A stretch of DNA of 64,000 nucleotides, from positions 22,817,479 through 22,881,478 of the forward strand of contig CM065713.1 of the NCBI GenBank assembly GCA_017654935.2, read 5' to 3'. The DNA comes from Phymorhynchus buccinoides (Eukaryota > Mollusca > Gastropoda > Neogastropoda > Raphitomidae). The notes beneath the pieces are model-generated. The model worked only from the letters and a program-made list of their open reading frames with translations. It had not been told where the DNA came from and did no database searches. Shown one piece after another: positions 38,996 to 50,100 of the stretch (the stretch's first letter is position 1; each line of letters begins with the position of its first letter). Made by a program: the position numbers and the translations under genes.

Positions 38996-39080
38996 ACACA
39001 CACACACACACACTGTGTGTGTGTGTGTGTGTGTGTGCGTGTGCGTGTGCGTGTGTGCGTGCGTGCGTGCGTGTGTTGTT
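38996..39080. repeat. (CA)n-(TG)n inverted array
   Basis: A (CA)n run is followed directly by a (TG)n run with GCGTGC steps, so the two halves can pair as a hairpin. A (GTT)n tract follows. Confidence 0.85.
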
Positions 39081-39414
39081 GTTGTTGTTCTTTAATTTAA
39101 CGTCTTTTCACTTAGAAGTAATATTAGACATGAAATTGAAAGTGTGTGTGTGAGTGTGTGCGTGTGGGTATGTGCATGTGTATCTGTGTGTGCTTAAAGT
39201 GCATATTTATAAGTAACATTAGGGGATGTATGCTTAGTTAAAACAGTTTTTTTTATAAAAACATAATAATAATAATAATAATAATAAAATAAAATAAAAA
39301 CTCCAGAATTGAACTATTATAAAATCAAAATGCAAACATTCTATAAACAAAAACCCAACAGCAATCATAGAAACGAGCCAAATGGACTTAAGAGAGAGAG
39401 TGTGAGTGAGTGAG

Positions 39415-39417
39415 TGA

Positions 39418-39453
<36 letters not shown>

Positions 39454-39693
39454 GTGTGTGTGTGTGTGCGTGCGTGCGTGCGTGTGTGACCCAGTTTTCT
39501 CCCATCCAGCCATCTGATTGTGGGCCCCAAGATTGGCTTAAACGTCTTTCTTGTTCAATATGCTCGGTGTTTTTAGCAAGGGGTGGTGTGTGTGTGTGTG
39601 TGTTGTTTTCTCCCATCCAGCCATCTGATTGTGGGCCCCAAGATTGGCTTAAACGTCTTTCTTGTTCAATATGCTCTGTGTTTTTAGCAAGGG

Positions 39694-39724
<31 letters not shown>

Positions 39725-39830
39725 CCCATCCAGCCATCTGATTGTGGGCCCCAAGATTGGCTTAAACGTCTTTCTTGTTCAATATGCTCTGTGTTTTTAG
39801 CAAGGGGTGGGTGTGTGTGTCACATCGGTC
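39415..39830 (+). repeat. Compound minisatellite, three ~90-bp units in (GT)n
   Basis: Units near 39493, 39605 and 39719 share CTCCCATCCAGCCATCTGAT, GGCCCCAAGATTGGCTTAAA and TTTTTAGCAAGGGGTG. They are almost identical and separated by (GT)n of different lengths. The ORFs across them are repeat artefacts. Confidence 0.92.
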
Positions 39831-40448
39831 CTCGTCGTGTTTACATACGGATCTATGTGGTTACTACCGCTCATTTTTCGTCATGACGATGTCTTGACGA
39901 GCTTATCTATGTGTATTTCAGCAGAATGTTTCTTAATGTTTACCGTTATTTTAACTTTAAAACGAGTGAAACTCTGTGGCCGTTCTGTGTCGCTAGGCTA
40001 GGTTTTTGAGTTGCTGCCCTCCAAGTCTCGTTTTCTTGCGTACCGCGATAAGTACGCAATCGGGAAACCTTCTTCTTTCTTTGAGCATCCTCCGTCATCA
40101 TATTGACGGCTATGATGCGCCCTAAATATTTGATCAGTTGTCTATCGCTGTGTGCACGTGAGGGAAGATTGAATAAGAGGTTTGTGCTGCATTTTGTGGT
40201 GAGTGTGCGTGTGTGTGTGAGCATGAATGTGTGCATACATGTGTGCTTGTGTGTATTTTGGTTTAGTGGGTTGTGTGTGCACGCATGTGTGTGTGTGTGT
40301 CTGTGTCTGTGTGTGTGTCTGTGTGTCTGTCTGCGTGTGTATGTTGTGTGTGAGGGTGTTTGTGTATGTGTGTTGGTGTATGTGGTCAGTCCATGCGGCT
40401 CAGTTGCTGTGGCTTACCGAATGGGGTATGAACGAGTTGGCGTCGATA

Positions 40449-40520
<72 letters not shown>
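39831..40520. other. Intergenic, grading into (GT)n arrays
   Basis: 39831-40200 looks unique and G+C-moderate, with no supported gene. 40200-40510 is GT-rich, with a near-pure (GT)n run at 40451-40506. Confidence 0.5.
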
Positions 40521-40594
40521 TTGCTTTGTGTATGCGCTGTTGCTGGTTGGTGTCACTCTTGAATGCTGTTTTTGTTGTCTGTTGATGAATAATT

Positions 40595-40672
40595 GATTGT
40601 AAAGCGCTTTGGGCTCATCTGAGGTAAAGCGCTATATAAATGTACTATTAATATTATTATTATTATTATTAC
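40595..40672 (+). mobile_element. LINE/SINE 3' tail with (ATT)n
   Basis: GATTGTAAAGCGCTTTGGGC, then AAAGCGCTATATAAATG, then (ATT)n is the classical CR1/L2-like 3' terminus. Only the last ~80 bp is recognisable. Confidence 0.7.
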
Positions 40673-40768
40673 AAACGGGGGTTTCCATTATAAAAATCAT
40701 TTTGTGGGGAGTAAGCGCTGCCCAGATGATCAGCTCCAGGGAAGGGGAAATGAGGGGGGAAGAGGGTA

Positions 40769-40828
40769 TGGGGGGGGGGGGGGGGGGGGGGGGGGGGGAG
40801 GGGGGGGAGGGGGGGGGGGAGGGGGGTT
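40769..40828. repeat. Poly(G) tract
   Basis: About 30 consecutive G followed by G runs broken by single A. A strong G-quadruplex candidate, and a likely place for sequencing or assembly length error. Confidence 0.9.
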
Positions 40829-41062
40829 AGATCTGGGCTTAGTTTGAAGGCCTCCACCGAGGCAGATGTTATTGCGCCTCAGGTAGAAGGCTGTTCCATT
40901 CACACACAGCCCTGGGGAAGAAAGAAAACTTCCTGTAATTTGTTTTTGTTGCCGGAAGAAGAAAATATGCCGCTGTGTGTGACCTAGATGACTGTGCTTA
41001 GTCTTACTCTTTAGTAGATGCTATGACAATTGATTGTGTTCTCGACTTTTAATCTGAAATTC

Positions 41063-41400
41063 TTGTTTTTCTGTTTCACAAAAATAAACATAACTTAATC
41101 CTAACCCTTACCTGAGCAAGTAGAATGTTGCTTCTTAACGAATTTGTGTTCACGGAGTGACGGATTGCCACGCGGCAGTCAGTGTGGCGTTTTCTTGGTG
41201 ACCATGCTTTGTCAATGTGTGCAAAAAACAGGAAATTCTTGTTTTTCTGTTTCACAAAAATAAACATAACTTAATCCTAACCCTTACCTGAGCAAGTAGA
41301 ATGTTGCTTCTTAACGAATTTGTGCTCACGGATTGCCACGCACTAGCTGTGGCGTTTTCTCGGTGGCCATGCTTTCTCAATGTGTGCAGAAAAAGAAAGA
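41063..41400 (+). repeat. Tandem duplication of ~171 bp
   Basis: The units at 41063-41233 and 41234-41400 share TTCTTGTTTTTCTGTTTCAC, TTAATCCTAACCCTTACCTG and TTGCTTCTTAACGAATTTGT. The right half of the second is shortened (GGAGTGAC deleted). Confidence 0.88.
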
Positions 41401-41476
41401 AGTGAAATACGTCATTTCCGATGTAAATGGGTATGCCTAAAAACCGAAACCGAACAGTAAAACCCAAAACCACGGC

Positions 41477-44447
41477 TGAGTTTCTCTAGATAACGGTCGC
41501 CGCGCGAATAACGCTTACGGCAAACGGGCCGTAAAGACCCCGTGACGCGCCACAGTTACGTCCCTTGTTTTTTTCTGGGTTGCTGTGACCCACATTCGAA
41601 TTTCCCCATATTCAAATTGAGGCTGTTCTTTAAACTGATGTGTCGCTTTCAATTTGGGGTAATTTATATGGGAGTCAGACTTGGTCAAAACAAGATTTCT
41701 TTCCAGTTATAAGAGGGAAAACACGTGAATCCCATGATTTTGACACGTGATCGGGTGGCTCTTTAAGAAACACTTTAGAAAACGTTTGCAGAAGAATATT
41801 ACAAGCTCTTGTCTGATTGGTCAATTTGTTTTATTATTACTGATTTTAAGCAAACTGTAATGGACCAATCAACAACAAGAACCGTATTCACCCCCTACTA
41901 GTTCCGGATAGTTCGCCGCTTGTCACCTTTCGACTGAGAGCAAAACGCCATGCGAACTATCGGCAAACGAAGGGTGTTTCTTAGACCGTTTTGATTTGAG
42001 CGAGCGCGACGAAACGTTAGCCCTTGTGAAACTCACCCCAGGGGCCAGTTCGCGGCCGACGGTAGTATATAGTTGCCTATCACCATTGGCAACGGCCAGT
42101 TTCACTGGAGGACGGTCGCGCGAATATTCGCTTGTGGAAAAAATATTATAAGTTGTCTGGGGTCCGTTTCACAAGGGCTAACTTTACGGAGCGTCAACTC
42201 AATTCGACAAAAAAACGGTACTAAGAAACACCTCTTTTGCTGACGTTTGTCGCAAACGTTTTGTGGCTGTGATAGAGGTAGCAAGCCACAAACTATTTGA
42301 AGGATCATGGGAAATATCTATACTTCCGGCTTTTTTTGTTATATCTCGCGTGACGAGACTTGAACTTTCAAAATGGAAGACCAAAACAACAAGCTTGCCA
42401 CAGCAAATATTCTTTAGTCTATCGTAAAAAAAACTACGGGATGATTTTAAGCAAACACAAGTGTTTTGGAGTGCTCTTTCTTAATTTTCATTATGTTATA
42501 TGGCATAATGTAATACAAATTTAATTTTCTGCTCAAAATAGACGTGGGTGAAATCGAAAACTTGGTACAAACTGACAGAGAGGTATGATTTACCTCCCTT
42601 GAAGAGTAAGCTTAAAGAGTTATCTGACCTTAGCAAACGCTTAGGGTGTTTCTTAGGCCCCGTTTGGTGTAAGCGTTATTCGCGCAGCGACCAAAGTTAT
42701 CTAGAGAAACTAGACCGAGGTAACTAACGACAAACTATTTGAAGGATCATGGGAAATATCAATACTTCCGGCTTTTTTTTTTATATCTCGCGTGAATGTG
42801 ACTTTAACTTTCAAAATGAAAGACCAAAACAACAAGATTGTCATAGCTAATATTCTTTTGTCTATCAAGAAGAAAAAAACGGGATGATTTTAGCAAATTA
42901 AACAAACGCAAGTGTTTTTGAGTGCTCTTTCTTAATTTTTCATCATGTTAGATGGCATAGTGCAAAGTTAATTTTCTGCACACAAATAGATGTGGATGAA
43001 ATCGAAAACTTTGTGCAAACTGACAGAGGTATGATTTATCTCCCTTATGATAGCAACCCTTTTCTCTCTCACAAAAGCGAAGAGTAAGCTTACAGAGTTA
43101 TCTGACATTAGCAAATGTAGTTTAGGGTGTTTCTTAGATCCCTTTTGGCGTAACAGTTATTTGCGCGGCGACCATTATCTAGAGAAACTTGACCCTCATT
43201 GGTAAAAAATAAGTATTATTTTAACCAAATTTTAATGGACCAATCAACAACTAGAAATGTATTCACCTCATGCAAGTCACGTGATAGTTCGCCGAGTGGT
43301 TGCTTGGGCAGAGGCTCAGAGCGCTTTGCAAACGAAGAGTTTCTTATACCGTTTTTGCCGATTTGCGCTAACGCTACCGTAACGTTAGCCCTTGTGAAAC
43401 GGACCCTGGTGAAACCGAGTTTTTTAACATATTTTTTTAATTATTTAATTGTCTTTCTTTAATCTTGTCATAAATTGCCATCAACTCTTTATTAATCAGT
43501 TTCAGATGGAAATTGTAACTGAATTTTATCCTGATTACCGGATTTAAACTTGAATATTATGAACTTGACTAGAACTTAGATTATACGTGAGTTGTTCATT
43601 ACATTTTGGTAACGTGTCAATAAAACAAAGGAACAAAGGAGTTCACAGACTTCAAACGTTTGCATTCCATTGAAGAACACCTTCCCTCATTGCATGCAAT
43701 GTTCCAGCTCTCTGGTTTTAAGTGCAGTTTAGTAGCTTGCTTTTTTTTTTAAGGCAAGAGTCGGAGCTGTTATTTTGAGCTTTTTGTGAGGTGCCAGAAA
43801 ATGTCGTTAAACCAAACAATCTAAAATGATAAGAAGAATTTGAAAGTAATTCGGAGCTAAATGAAGTCAGTAAAATAGGTGGTTCAAATGTTGATTGCTT
43901 TGCTCTTCTTGGAAGGTCACAGCGACCTTGACCTTGTAGGCATTCAGAGCAACTGTAATGCCGGACCAATCGACAACAAGAAATGTATTCACTCCATGCT
44001 AGTCACGTGATAGTTCGGGCCACGAGTCAGTATCGGAGTAGTCACAAAACGTTTTTGGCAAACGTCGGCGAAAGAGGTGTTTCTTAGTACTGTTTTTGCC
44101 GATTTACGCCCACGCTACGTACGTAACGTTAGCCCTTGTGAAACATCCCCTACTAAGAAGCATATCTTTCGCCGACGTTTGCCGTGATGTTTTGTGGCTG
44201 TCATCGAGGTAGCTCAAGTTTTCGCGAACTATCACGTGACTAGCATGGGGTGAATACATTTCTTGTTTTTCAGTGATTGGTCCATTAAAGTTTGGTTACA
44301 ATAATGTAAAAAAAAAAAGAGCAATCAGACAAGAGCTTGTAATATTATTCCGCAAACGCTTTCTAAAGTGTTTCTTAGGCCCCGTTTGGCGTAAGCGTTA
44401 TTCGCTCGGCGACCGTTATCTAGAGAAACTAGATCCTGGTAAACTGT
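41477..44447. mobile_element. Nested block of one MITE-like family
   Basis: Two end motifs recur in both orientations. GTTTCTCTAGATAACGGTCG with GCGAATAACGCTTACG occurs near 41477, 42650, 43130 and 44370. GTTAGCCCTTGTGAAAC occurs near 42015, 42163 (inverted), 43384 and 44128. Between them, GACCAATCAACAACAAGAA and GTCACGTGATAGTTCG recur near 41860, 43230, 43955 and 44220 (inverted). The block is several copies inserted into or recombined with each other. No transposase frame seen. Confidence 0.65.
41530..41768 (+). repeat. Third copy of the ACGTCCCTTG repeat
   Basis: Matches 7655-7876: AAAGACCCCGTGACGCGCCA, TTACGTCCCTTG and ACACGTGATCGGGTGGCTC. It joins the nested MITE block directly. Confidence 0.65.
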
Positions 44448-44449
44448 TA

Positions 44450-44533
44450 CAGTGGAACCTCCCATATAAGATCTTAAAAAATCATCCAAAATGAGGTCTT
44501 ATAAGGGAGGGGTCTTATAAGGGAGGCAATTTA
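44450..44533 (-). mobile_element. Truncated pogo-like MITE
   Basis: TA then CAGTGGAACCTCCCATATAA, AAAAATCATCCAAAATGAGG and TTATAAGGGAGGGGTC. The second terminus is missing; the break lies at about 44533, 27 bp before the U2-like sequence. Confidence 0.75.
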
Positions 44534-44560
44534 CAAAACTATTTTCAGTGCCTAATTCTG

Positions 44561-44586
44561 ATCGCTTCTCGGCCTTTTGGCTAAGA
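44561..44586 (+). pseudogene. U2 snRNA 5'-end fragment
   Basis: The first 26 bases of metazoan U2 snRNA are present without a mismatch (ATCGCTTCTCGGCCTTTTGG then CTAAGA, recalled from family knowledge). Similarity then stops abruptly: the branch-site recognition region (GTAGTA) and everything 3' are absent. Not a functional U2 gene. Confidence 0.8.
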
Positions 44587-44738
44587 CAGTGATTCAGGAA
44601 CATAAATGTTTGTTTATACCCTGGTTGGTTTGTTCAGCCCGTCGTACATGGCGAAAGCCGATACGCGACGCTAAACTGAACTTCCATCCAAAACTATTTG
44701 AGCAAAATGGGTTGCCATAAGTGTTGTTTTCTTTGACA

Positions 44739-45008
44739 ATGTTATCAATCATGACAGGCCCTTGTGATCTTAAAGAAATGCAAAAATGTCGCTTACAAAC
44801 AAGGAAGTTTGAATGCAGTAAGACTGCTTTGTCCCAGTCAAGACCACTCTACATCTCATTAGCGCTTCTGTTTAAAATGATACAGAAGCTCTGCCAAGTC
44901 TCGTTCTCTGTGGATGACATCGCATATTTATTTGAGTCCATTTGGCCCAAACTTTCGGAGCATTTCTGTCGGACGACCGTTGCATCGTTTCTTGCGTTTG
45001 TCACTTAG
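44739..45008 (+). CDS. Possible small ORF, 89 aa, doubtful
   Basis: First ATG at 44739, ending at 45008. The predicted protein is not low-complexity (CDLKEMQKCRLQTRKFEC, FSVDDIAYLFESIWPKL) and shows no family I recognise. It lies 150 bp after the U2 fragment and could be part of an mRNA-derived segment fused to it. Random occurrence is also plausible. Confidence 0.25.
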   Translation: MLSIMTGPCDLKEMQKCRLQTRKFECSKTALSQSRPLYISLALLFKMIQKLCQVSFSVDDIAYLFESIWPKLSEHFCRTTVASFLAFVT

Positions 45009-45130
45009 GAAATTGGGTACCCATTTTCTTGCGAGCTAGTTTCTCGCAAGAAGATGTTTCCGCATTATCTTGACTTAACTTATTATGATACTAAAAACCA
45101 TAAACACAATGTTTTCTCCCAAAAACTCTA

Positions 45131-45353
45131 GGGGAAGACGGGGTAAAAAGCGCATGGGCGGGTAAGAAGCCTAAGAAGCCCACCCCAATTATCTCATGAA
45201 ATGAAGCAAATTTCAGTCTCATTTTGCCCATGAGACGAGCGTTAATGTCTAGCATTCGTCTCATGGGCAAATTTGACTGAAATTTTCTTTATTTCATGAG
45301 ATAATTGGGGTGGGCTTCTTACCCGCCCATGCGCTTTTTACCCCGTCTTCCCC
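45131..45353. mobile_element. Near-perfect hairpin MITE, TA-flanked
   Basis: Arms of about 100 bp begin GGGGAAGACGGGGTAAAAAG and end CTTTTTACCCCGTCTTCCCC, with TA on both sides and a short centre (GAGCGTTAATGTCTAGCATT). Arms differ by a few bases and a small insertion (CCTAAGAAG). Tc1/mariner-type by its TA target. Confidence 0.85.
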
Positions 45354-45440
45354 TACGCTTCTCCGGCCATTAACAGGATAGGCCTAACTAACACTTATGT
45401 CATATTGTAGTTAAATTTCTCTATCTCTCTCTGTCATAGT

Positions 45441-45446
45441 GTGGTT

Positions 45447-45488
<42 letters not shown>
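45441..45488. repeat. (CT)n microsatellite
   Basis: About 23 CT units. Confidence 0.9.
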
Positions 45489-45492
<4 letters not shown>

Positions 45493-45531
45493 CGTGTCTG
45501 TGGAAAAAAATAGCCTACGTTAATCTTTTAA

Positions 45532-45683
45532 CTCTTTCGCTGTCAGCCATTTTCCAGCCCCAAAATACCCTTAAACTTAAATGGGTAGAGAAAAAAATAT
45601 ATATATTAGGAATTTTTCTGTGACGTGCATACCATTGGGCCTATTCTTGCCTCCCAAAATTAAGAAAATAGGGTCTTCGGATA
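45532..45683 (-). mobile_element. Truncated piggyBac-like MITE
   Basis: TTAA then CTCTTTCGCTGTCAGCC and CTTAAATGGGTAGAG, diverged from the other copies. It stops at GGTCTTCGGATAACT, where another repeat begins. Confidence 0.7.
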
Positions 45684-45696
45684 ACTCAACTCAACT

Positions 45697-46061
45697 CAAG
45701 AATACTTTATCATCTCAAAAGTGAGAAATTGATTTGTGGCACGGCATAAACACACTGACATACAATAAGAACATAATAATTAACTATTCAACACATAAAA
45801 CTTTATAGGACATGTGAAAATATACCACGATCATTCAATATAATAATGCACCCGTATATGAAAAGATTACCATAAAGTAAGTAGAACAAATACAACATAG
45901 CTCAATATAACCAAATGAGGACAGCCACAAAGGACCTCATGAAAAGAAGCATTTTATGCTTATTGAGCTATTCCTCATTAAAGATTTCAAGTTTCAAGTC
46001 AGTTCAAATAACAGTTTAAAAGCTACAGATAAGTAGATGCGTAAGCGCGCATACACGCACT

Positions 46062-46144
<83 letters not shown>

Positions 46145-46320
46145 AAGACTACTTTATTATCTCGTGATGAGAAATTATGATGTGATACGGCATAAAATAT
46201 AAAATAAACAAAAAACACAACGTACATTTAAAACATGATTAAATAAACCAACACGTAGAACTTTATATTAACATGCAAAATGAAAATACAACTATCTACT
46301 ATAACAATGCACTATAGGCC
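45697..46320. repeat. Pair of ~160-bp repeats around a (GA)n array
   Basis: 45697-45860 and 46145-46310 share ACTTTATTATCTC..GAGAAATT, ACGGCATAAA and AACTTTATA. Between them is (GA)n at 46063-46141. Probably two LINE or SINE 3' ends; not classified. Confidence 0.6.
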
Positions 46321-46484
46321 TATTTATATCAATCATTTTTGGACACAATAGTGTCCACTCTCAACAATGTTAATACACTCTTAAACAGACAAAAAAACAA
46401 AGATCAGACATGTCATTTCTAAACTGCGCATGTGACCAGAAAAAGGTTCAAAATGACTCTCTCTCTCTCTCTCTCAACAACAAC

Positions 46485-46686
46485 ATACAGTATTTATACA
46501 GCGCTGAATCTTGATATAAATCAAATCAAAGCGCACACACACGTTAGCATTCATAACGCATTCAAACAAAAATGCAATACAAAGCGAACACACACGTTTG
46601 ACATAAATGGTATACAGCAGAAACAGACCTAAAGGCAAGAGAGAGAGAAGAGAAAGAGAGTGGAGCCTCAATCACGAGGGAACAGA
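46485..46686 (-). mobile_element. LINE 3' UTR remnant
   Basis: Equivalent of A 8995-9202. The coding remnant found in copy A is removed by the 1.38-kb deletion. Confidence 0.65.
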
Positions 46687-47160
46687 TATTTCACCTGTGA
46701 TTATGACCAGCCACAATCCAATCCAATCCGCCGTCTCTTGTTTACTGTTCTTCGACACAAACTGGATTCATGGAGACAACACTTTACTTTAGCAATTATA
46801 TATACAGGCATCAGAACAGTCTGAAGTCCAATCCTCTGAAAACCGCGGTAAAAGGGCCATCAAGGCCCCAGACTGTAGAGGGACAACACTGAAATCAATT
46901 CCCAACATCACCAAAAAGGCTTTAGGCAGTGAGGAATCGCTTTAAAATGATTTTAACAGAAAAGATCACACTCAATAAAAAGTCAAAACCTCTGACAGAA
47001 GAGGCCAATTCTCTGTGAGAAATTCTCAATCCTCTGAAATTAGCTGATCCTCTGACAGTTCTGATGCCTGATATATTTGGCACATCAATCTGCTTTCTCT
47101 GTTTAGCACCACCAATCATCTTCAATCAGAGTCTTCCGTTTCTTCTGTTTCATAATAGTA

Positions 47161-50100
47161 TTAGCACAGCCGCAGATTCATGCTGACAACGTCCTTGAAG
47201 TTCACCAGGTCCTTGAGAGGTTGAGGAGCAGGCAGACTGCGGATCCTGTCAGAGCGACCTGGCTGACAGCCGATGCTGCGAGACACTTCTAGCCGAGCCA
47301 GGTGCTTCAGGCGGCAAGGGGTGGAGGCAGCTTCCTTAATCCACCTCAGGCATGTCCGCCGTTTGTCAATCAATGTCTCATTTCTAAAAATTCCCAGGTA
47401 CTGAGGCATTCCATCTTCTTTCACCGTAAGTAGTCGTTTGTGAGAAAATGCTCCACAAGCCAGCAACAGTTTGACGATCCTCATGTCAGCTGCACGCAGG
47501 GCTTCAGACAACGCACAGTTGTAGTGGTCTCTGTCGTCCTCTCTCTCCATGGTACAGAGGCCTGCGGATATGCACAAGCCGACCATTTCAACCCTGACAT
47601 GCCTATCTGCTTTCACAGCTCTGTAGAACCAGTTGTGTGCATAGTCTTCGTCATAGCAGACAGTGGCATCCACTCTGCCGATCACAAGTTCAGCCAAGAT
47701 GTCCTGGCTATAAGTGAAAGCCCTTGACAAGGCAACTTCTAGAATGTTGGAATCCATGCACCTTGGTGCCAATTCTCTGGCAATGGTCCATTCCATGCTT
47801 TCCACTGCCCATTTCAGCAGGAAGTCCAGCACATGATGATTTTGGCAGAGGTGGTGTTTCTCCAAAATGTACCCCGAGCTAGTCATCAGTACAAGAGCCC
47901 AGTGCACTAAACCTTCAAGTTCACAGGCTCTGGCCAGAGAACACCGATAATACAAAAGATGATGGCATCGCTTCCAGAAAGTTTCCACATAGTATCTGCT
48001 GCTAGCAGGCCACAGCTTCATCAGTGCCGCAGTTGTGAAGAAGTTTCTTTCTCCAGCAGACACATCCACAGCTCTCCACAGCATGCTGTCACAGAATTTC
48101 ATAGAGGAGAACGTAGTAACCACAGTTCTCAGCATTTCCATCTCCTTGGTGACCAGAGCCAGGAAGAAGGCCAGTCTGGCATGGCCATTGTCCATACACC
48201 ACTGGGTCACACTGGACACGGTGACTGGCCACTGGCCCGCAGCAATCTTTTTCTCCATGCTGCACAGCATTCTCTTCAAGCGTTCGTCGCCCACATCGCA
48301 CCAACTGATCCACTGTTCCAGAGTTGCTGCAATGTCAGGCCATGCTCTTTGATCCGACAACATTTTGAGCACAAAGCGCTCCATCAACTCAAAGACTTTG
48401 TCACCAAATATCAAGTCTTTCGTACCAGCGCTGACAACACCCAGCAGACACCAAGCTTCTCTTTCTATGATCATTTCCGACAGTTGCAGAATTTCATCTT
48501 CATAAAGGCAATCATATTTGGCACTTACTTCCTTGCAAAGTCCCGCGATGAAGTGAGATCGTTTTCCATCAAATGCCAAATTATATGCAAATGCACGCTC
48601 TTCATGCTGCACATGAAATTCCTCTTCGTAATTTGGACCTCCAAGACCTAAGGTGCACAACATGACAAAGCAGTCAGCACAGTTGAGTTTCACAGATTTT
48701 GTAATGGCCTTTCCGAAGATTTCATACCCTAGTTCTTTGTCACAGCATGAGAGGAACTGTGAACTGAAGATTTGCAAACTGGAGTCTGTCCTTCGTTTGA
48801 AGTATTCCTTCATGGAACACTTCACTGCATGTCGTCTCAACCAATTGCGCTCCTCCTTGCCAAGTTTAAAGAGGATCTTGTAAAAGAGATCTTGATTCAT
48901 CTCACCTTGGATCAATGACCAATAGGCAAATTTCAGATCTTTCCTTGACGCACCATATTCACAAAGGTAAATGGTCAACTTGGCTGCTTCCATCTGGATA
49001 GTATGACGAAACAAGAAGGAACGCTTTGATTTTGATATTTCAGGGTCCTTGTACTTTTCTTCCACAAAAAAGTAGTAGTTCTTGAGATCAAACTCATGCA
49101 GTTTTGTCAAGGCATAGCTGAACTTTTTGGGCTTTGAATCAAACCGATTCCACTCATTCCAACAAAAATTATCAATAGGGGGGAAAGAGATTTTGACAGA
49201 AGTTGCAACAAACAATGCCAAGTCCTTTTCTCCTTCAAAAAACAGGGCATTAAAGATGAACCTGACCTCTGCATCATCATGATCTGAAGGCTGCAGACTC
49301 TCCTTCCAGTGTTGGTGAATAAACTTTTGCTTGAAGACACGGCGGGCCCTTGGATACTCTGTGATCAGTTTGAGGAAAAGCGGTTCATCACGGACGTGAA
49401 CAGCGTACTTGATGGCTTCCATCAGCTCTGAGTCACTGACTGACTCTCTCTGTAGAATTTGCAAAGCAAGATCTCCCAAGCCATGTCTGATGGAGGCCAT
49501 CAACATCAGACCTTTCAGACCTTCAGGAACACTGCCTGCAGGGAACAGATCCAGCAGATCCCGGGCCTTCTTGTTCTCGAACACCTCGTTGACTGTAAAC
49601 TCACTGGGACTGACTCCATCACGCAGCAGTTGAAGAACAATACTCCACTGTTGATCCGCCACAGCCTGGTTGCACACATTCTCCATCTGGGCCACACTCA
49701 GCCCTTCATTCACCAGTCCTGACACCAGCGGCCACTGGCTCTGATTCGTGCACTCTCTCAGAACAAAGTCGGTCAGGTCGGGGTCTCTGACCTTCCTCAT
49801 CACCACCAGAACAAAGTCCCCATGACCGGCGGATATCTGCTGTCGCAGTCCCTCCTCCCTGCAGTGTTTGCTGACCCCCAGGTCCATCAGTGTGGCCGTG
49901 CACTGGACGTGCTGATGACCCAGGGCACACTGCAGCAGGCTGTTCCTCAGCTGACCAGGGACCCCCCTCTCTATCAGCCACAGCACCAGGTCCCACTGTC
50001 CATTGTCCACAGCCTGCTGACACAGCCACTCTGACCAGCGTCCACTGCCCCCTGCCCTGTCCACCATCTGTGTGACCCAGGGCCACTGACCCTGCTGCAC

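Noticed and set aside
39414..39800. Repetitive 128-codon frames on both strands
   Set aside because: They result from the three near-identical minisatellite units and GT arrays; both strands are equally open.
40103..40507. 134-codon frame near the GT arrays
   Set aside because: Mostly GT-repeat translation with no recognisable domain and no paralog in the window.
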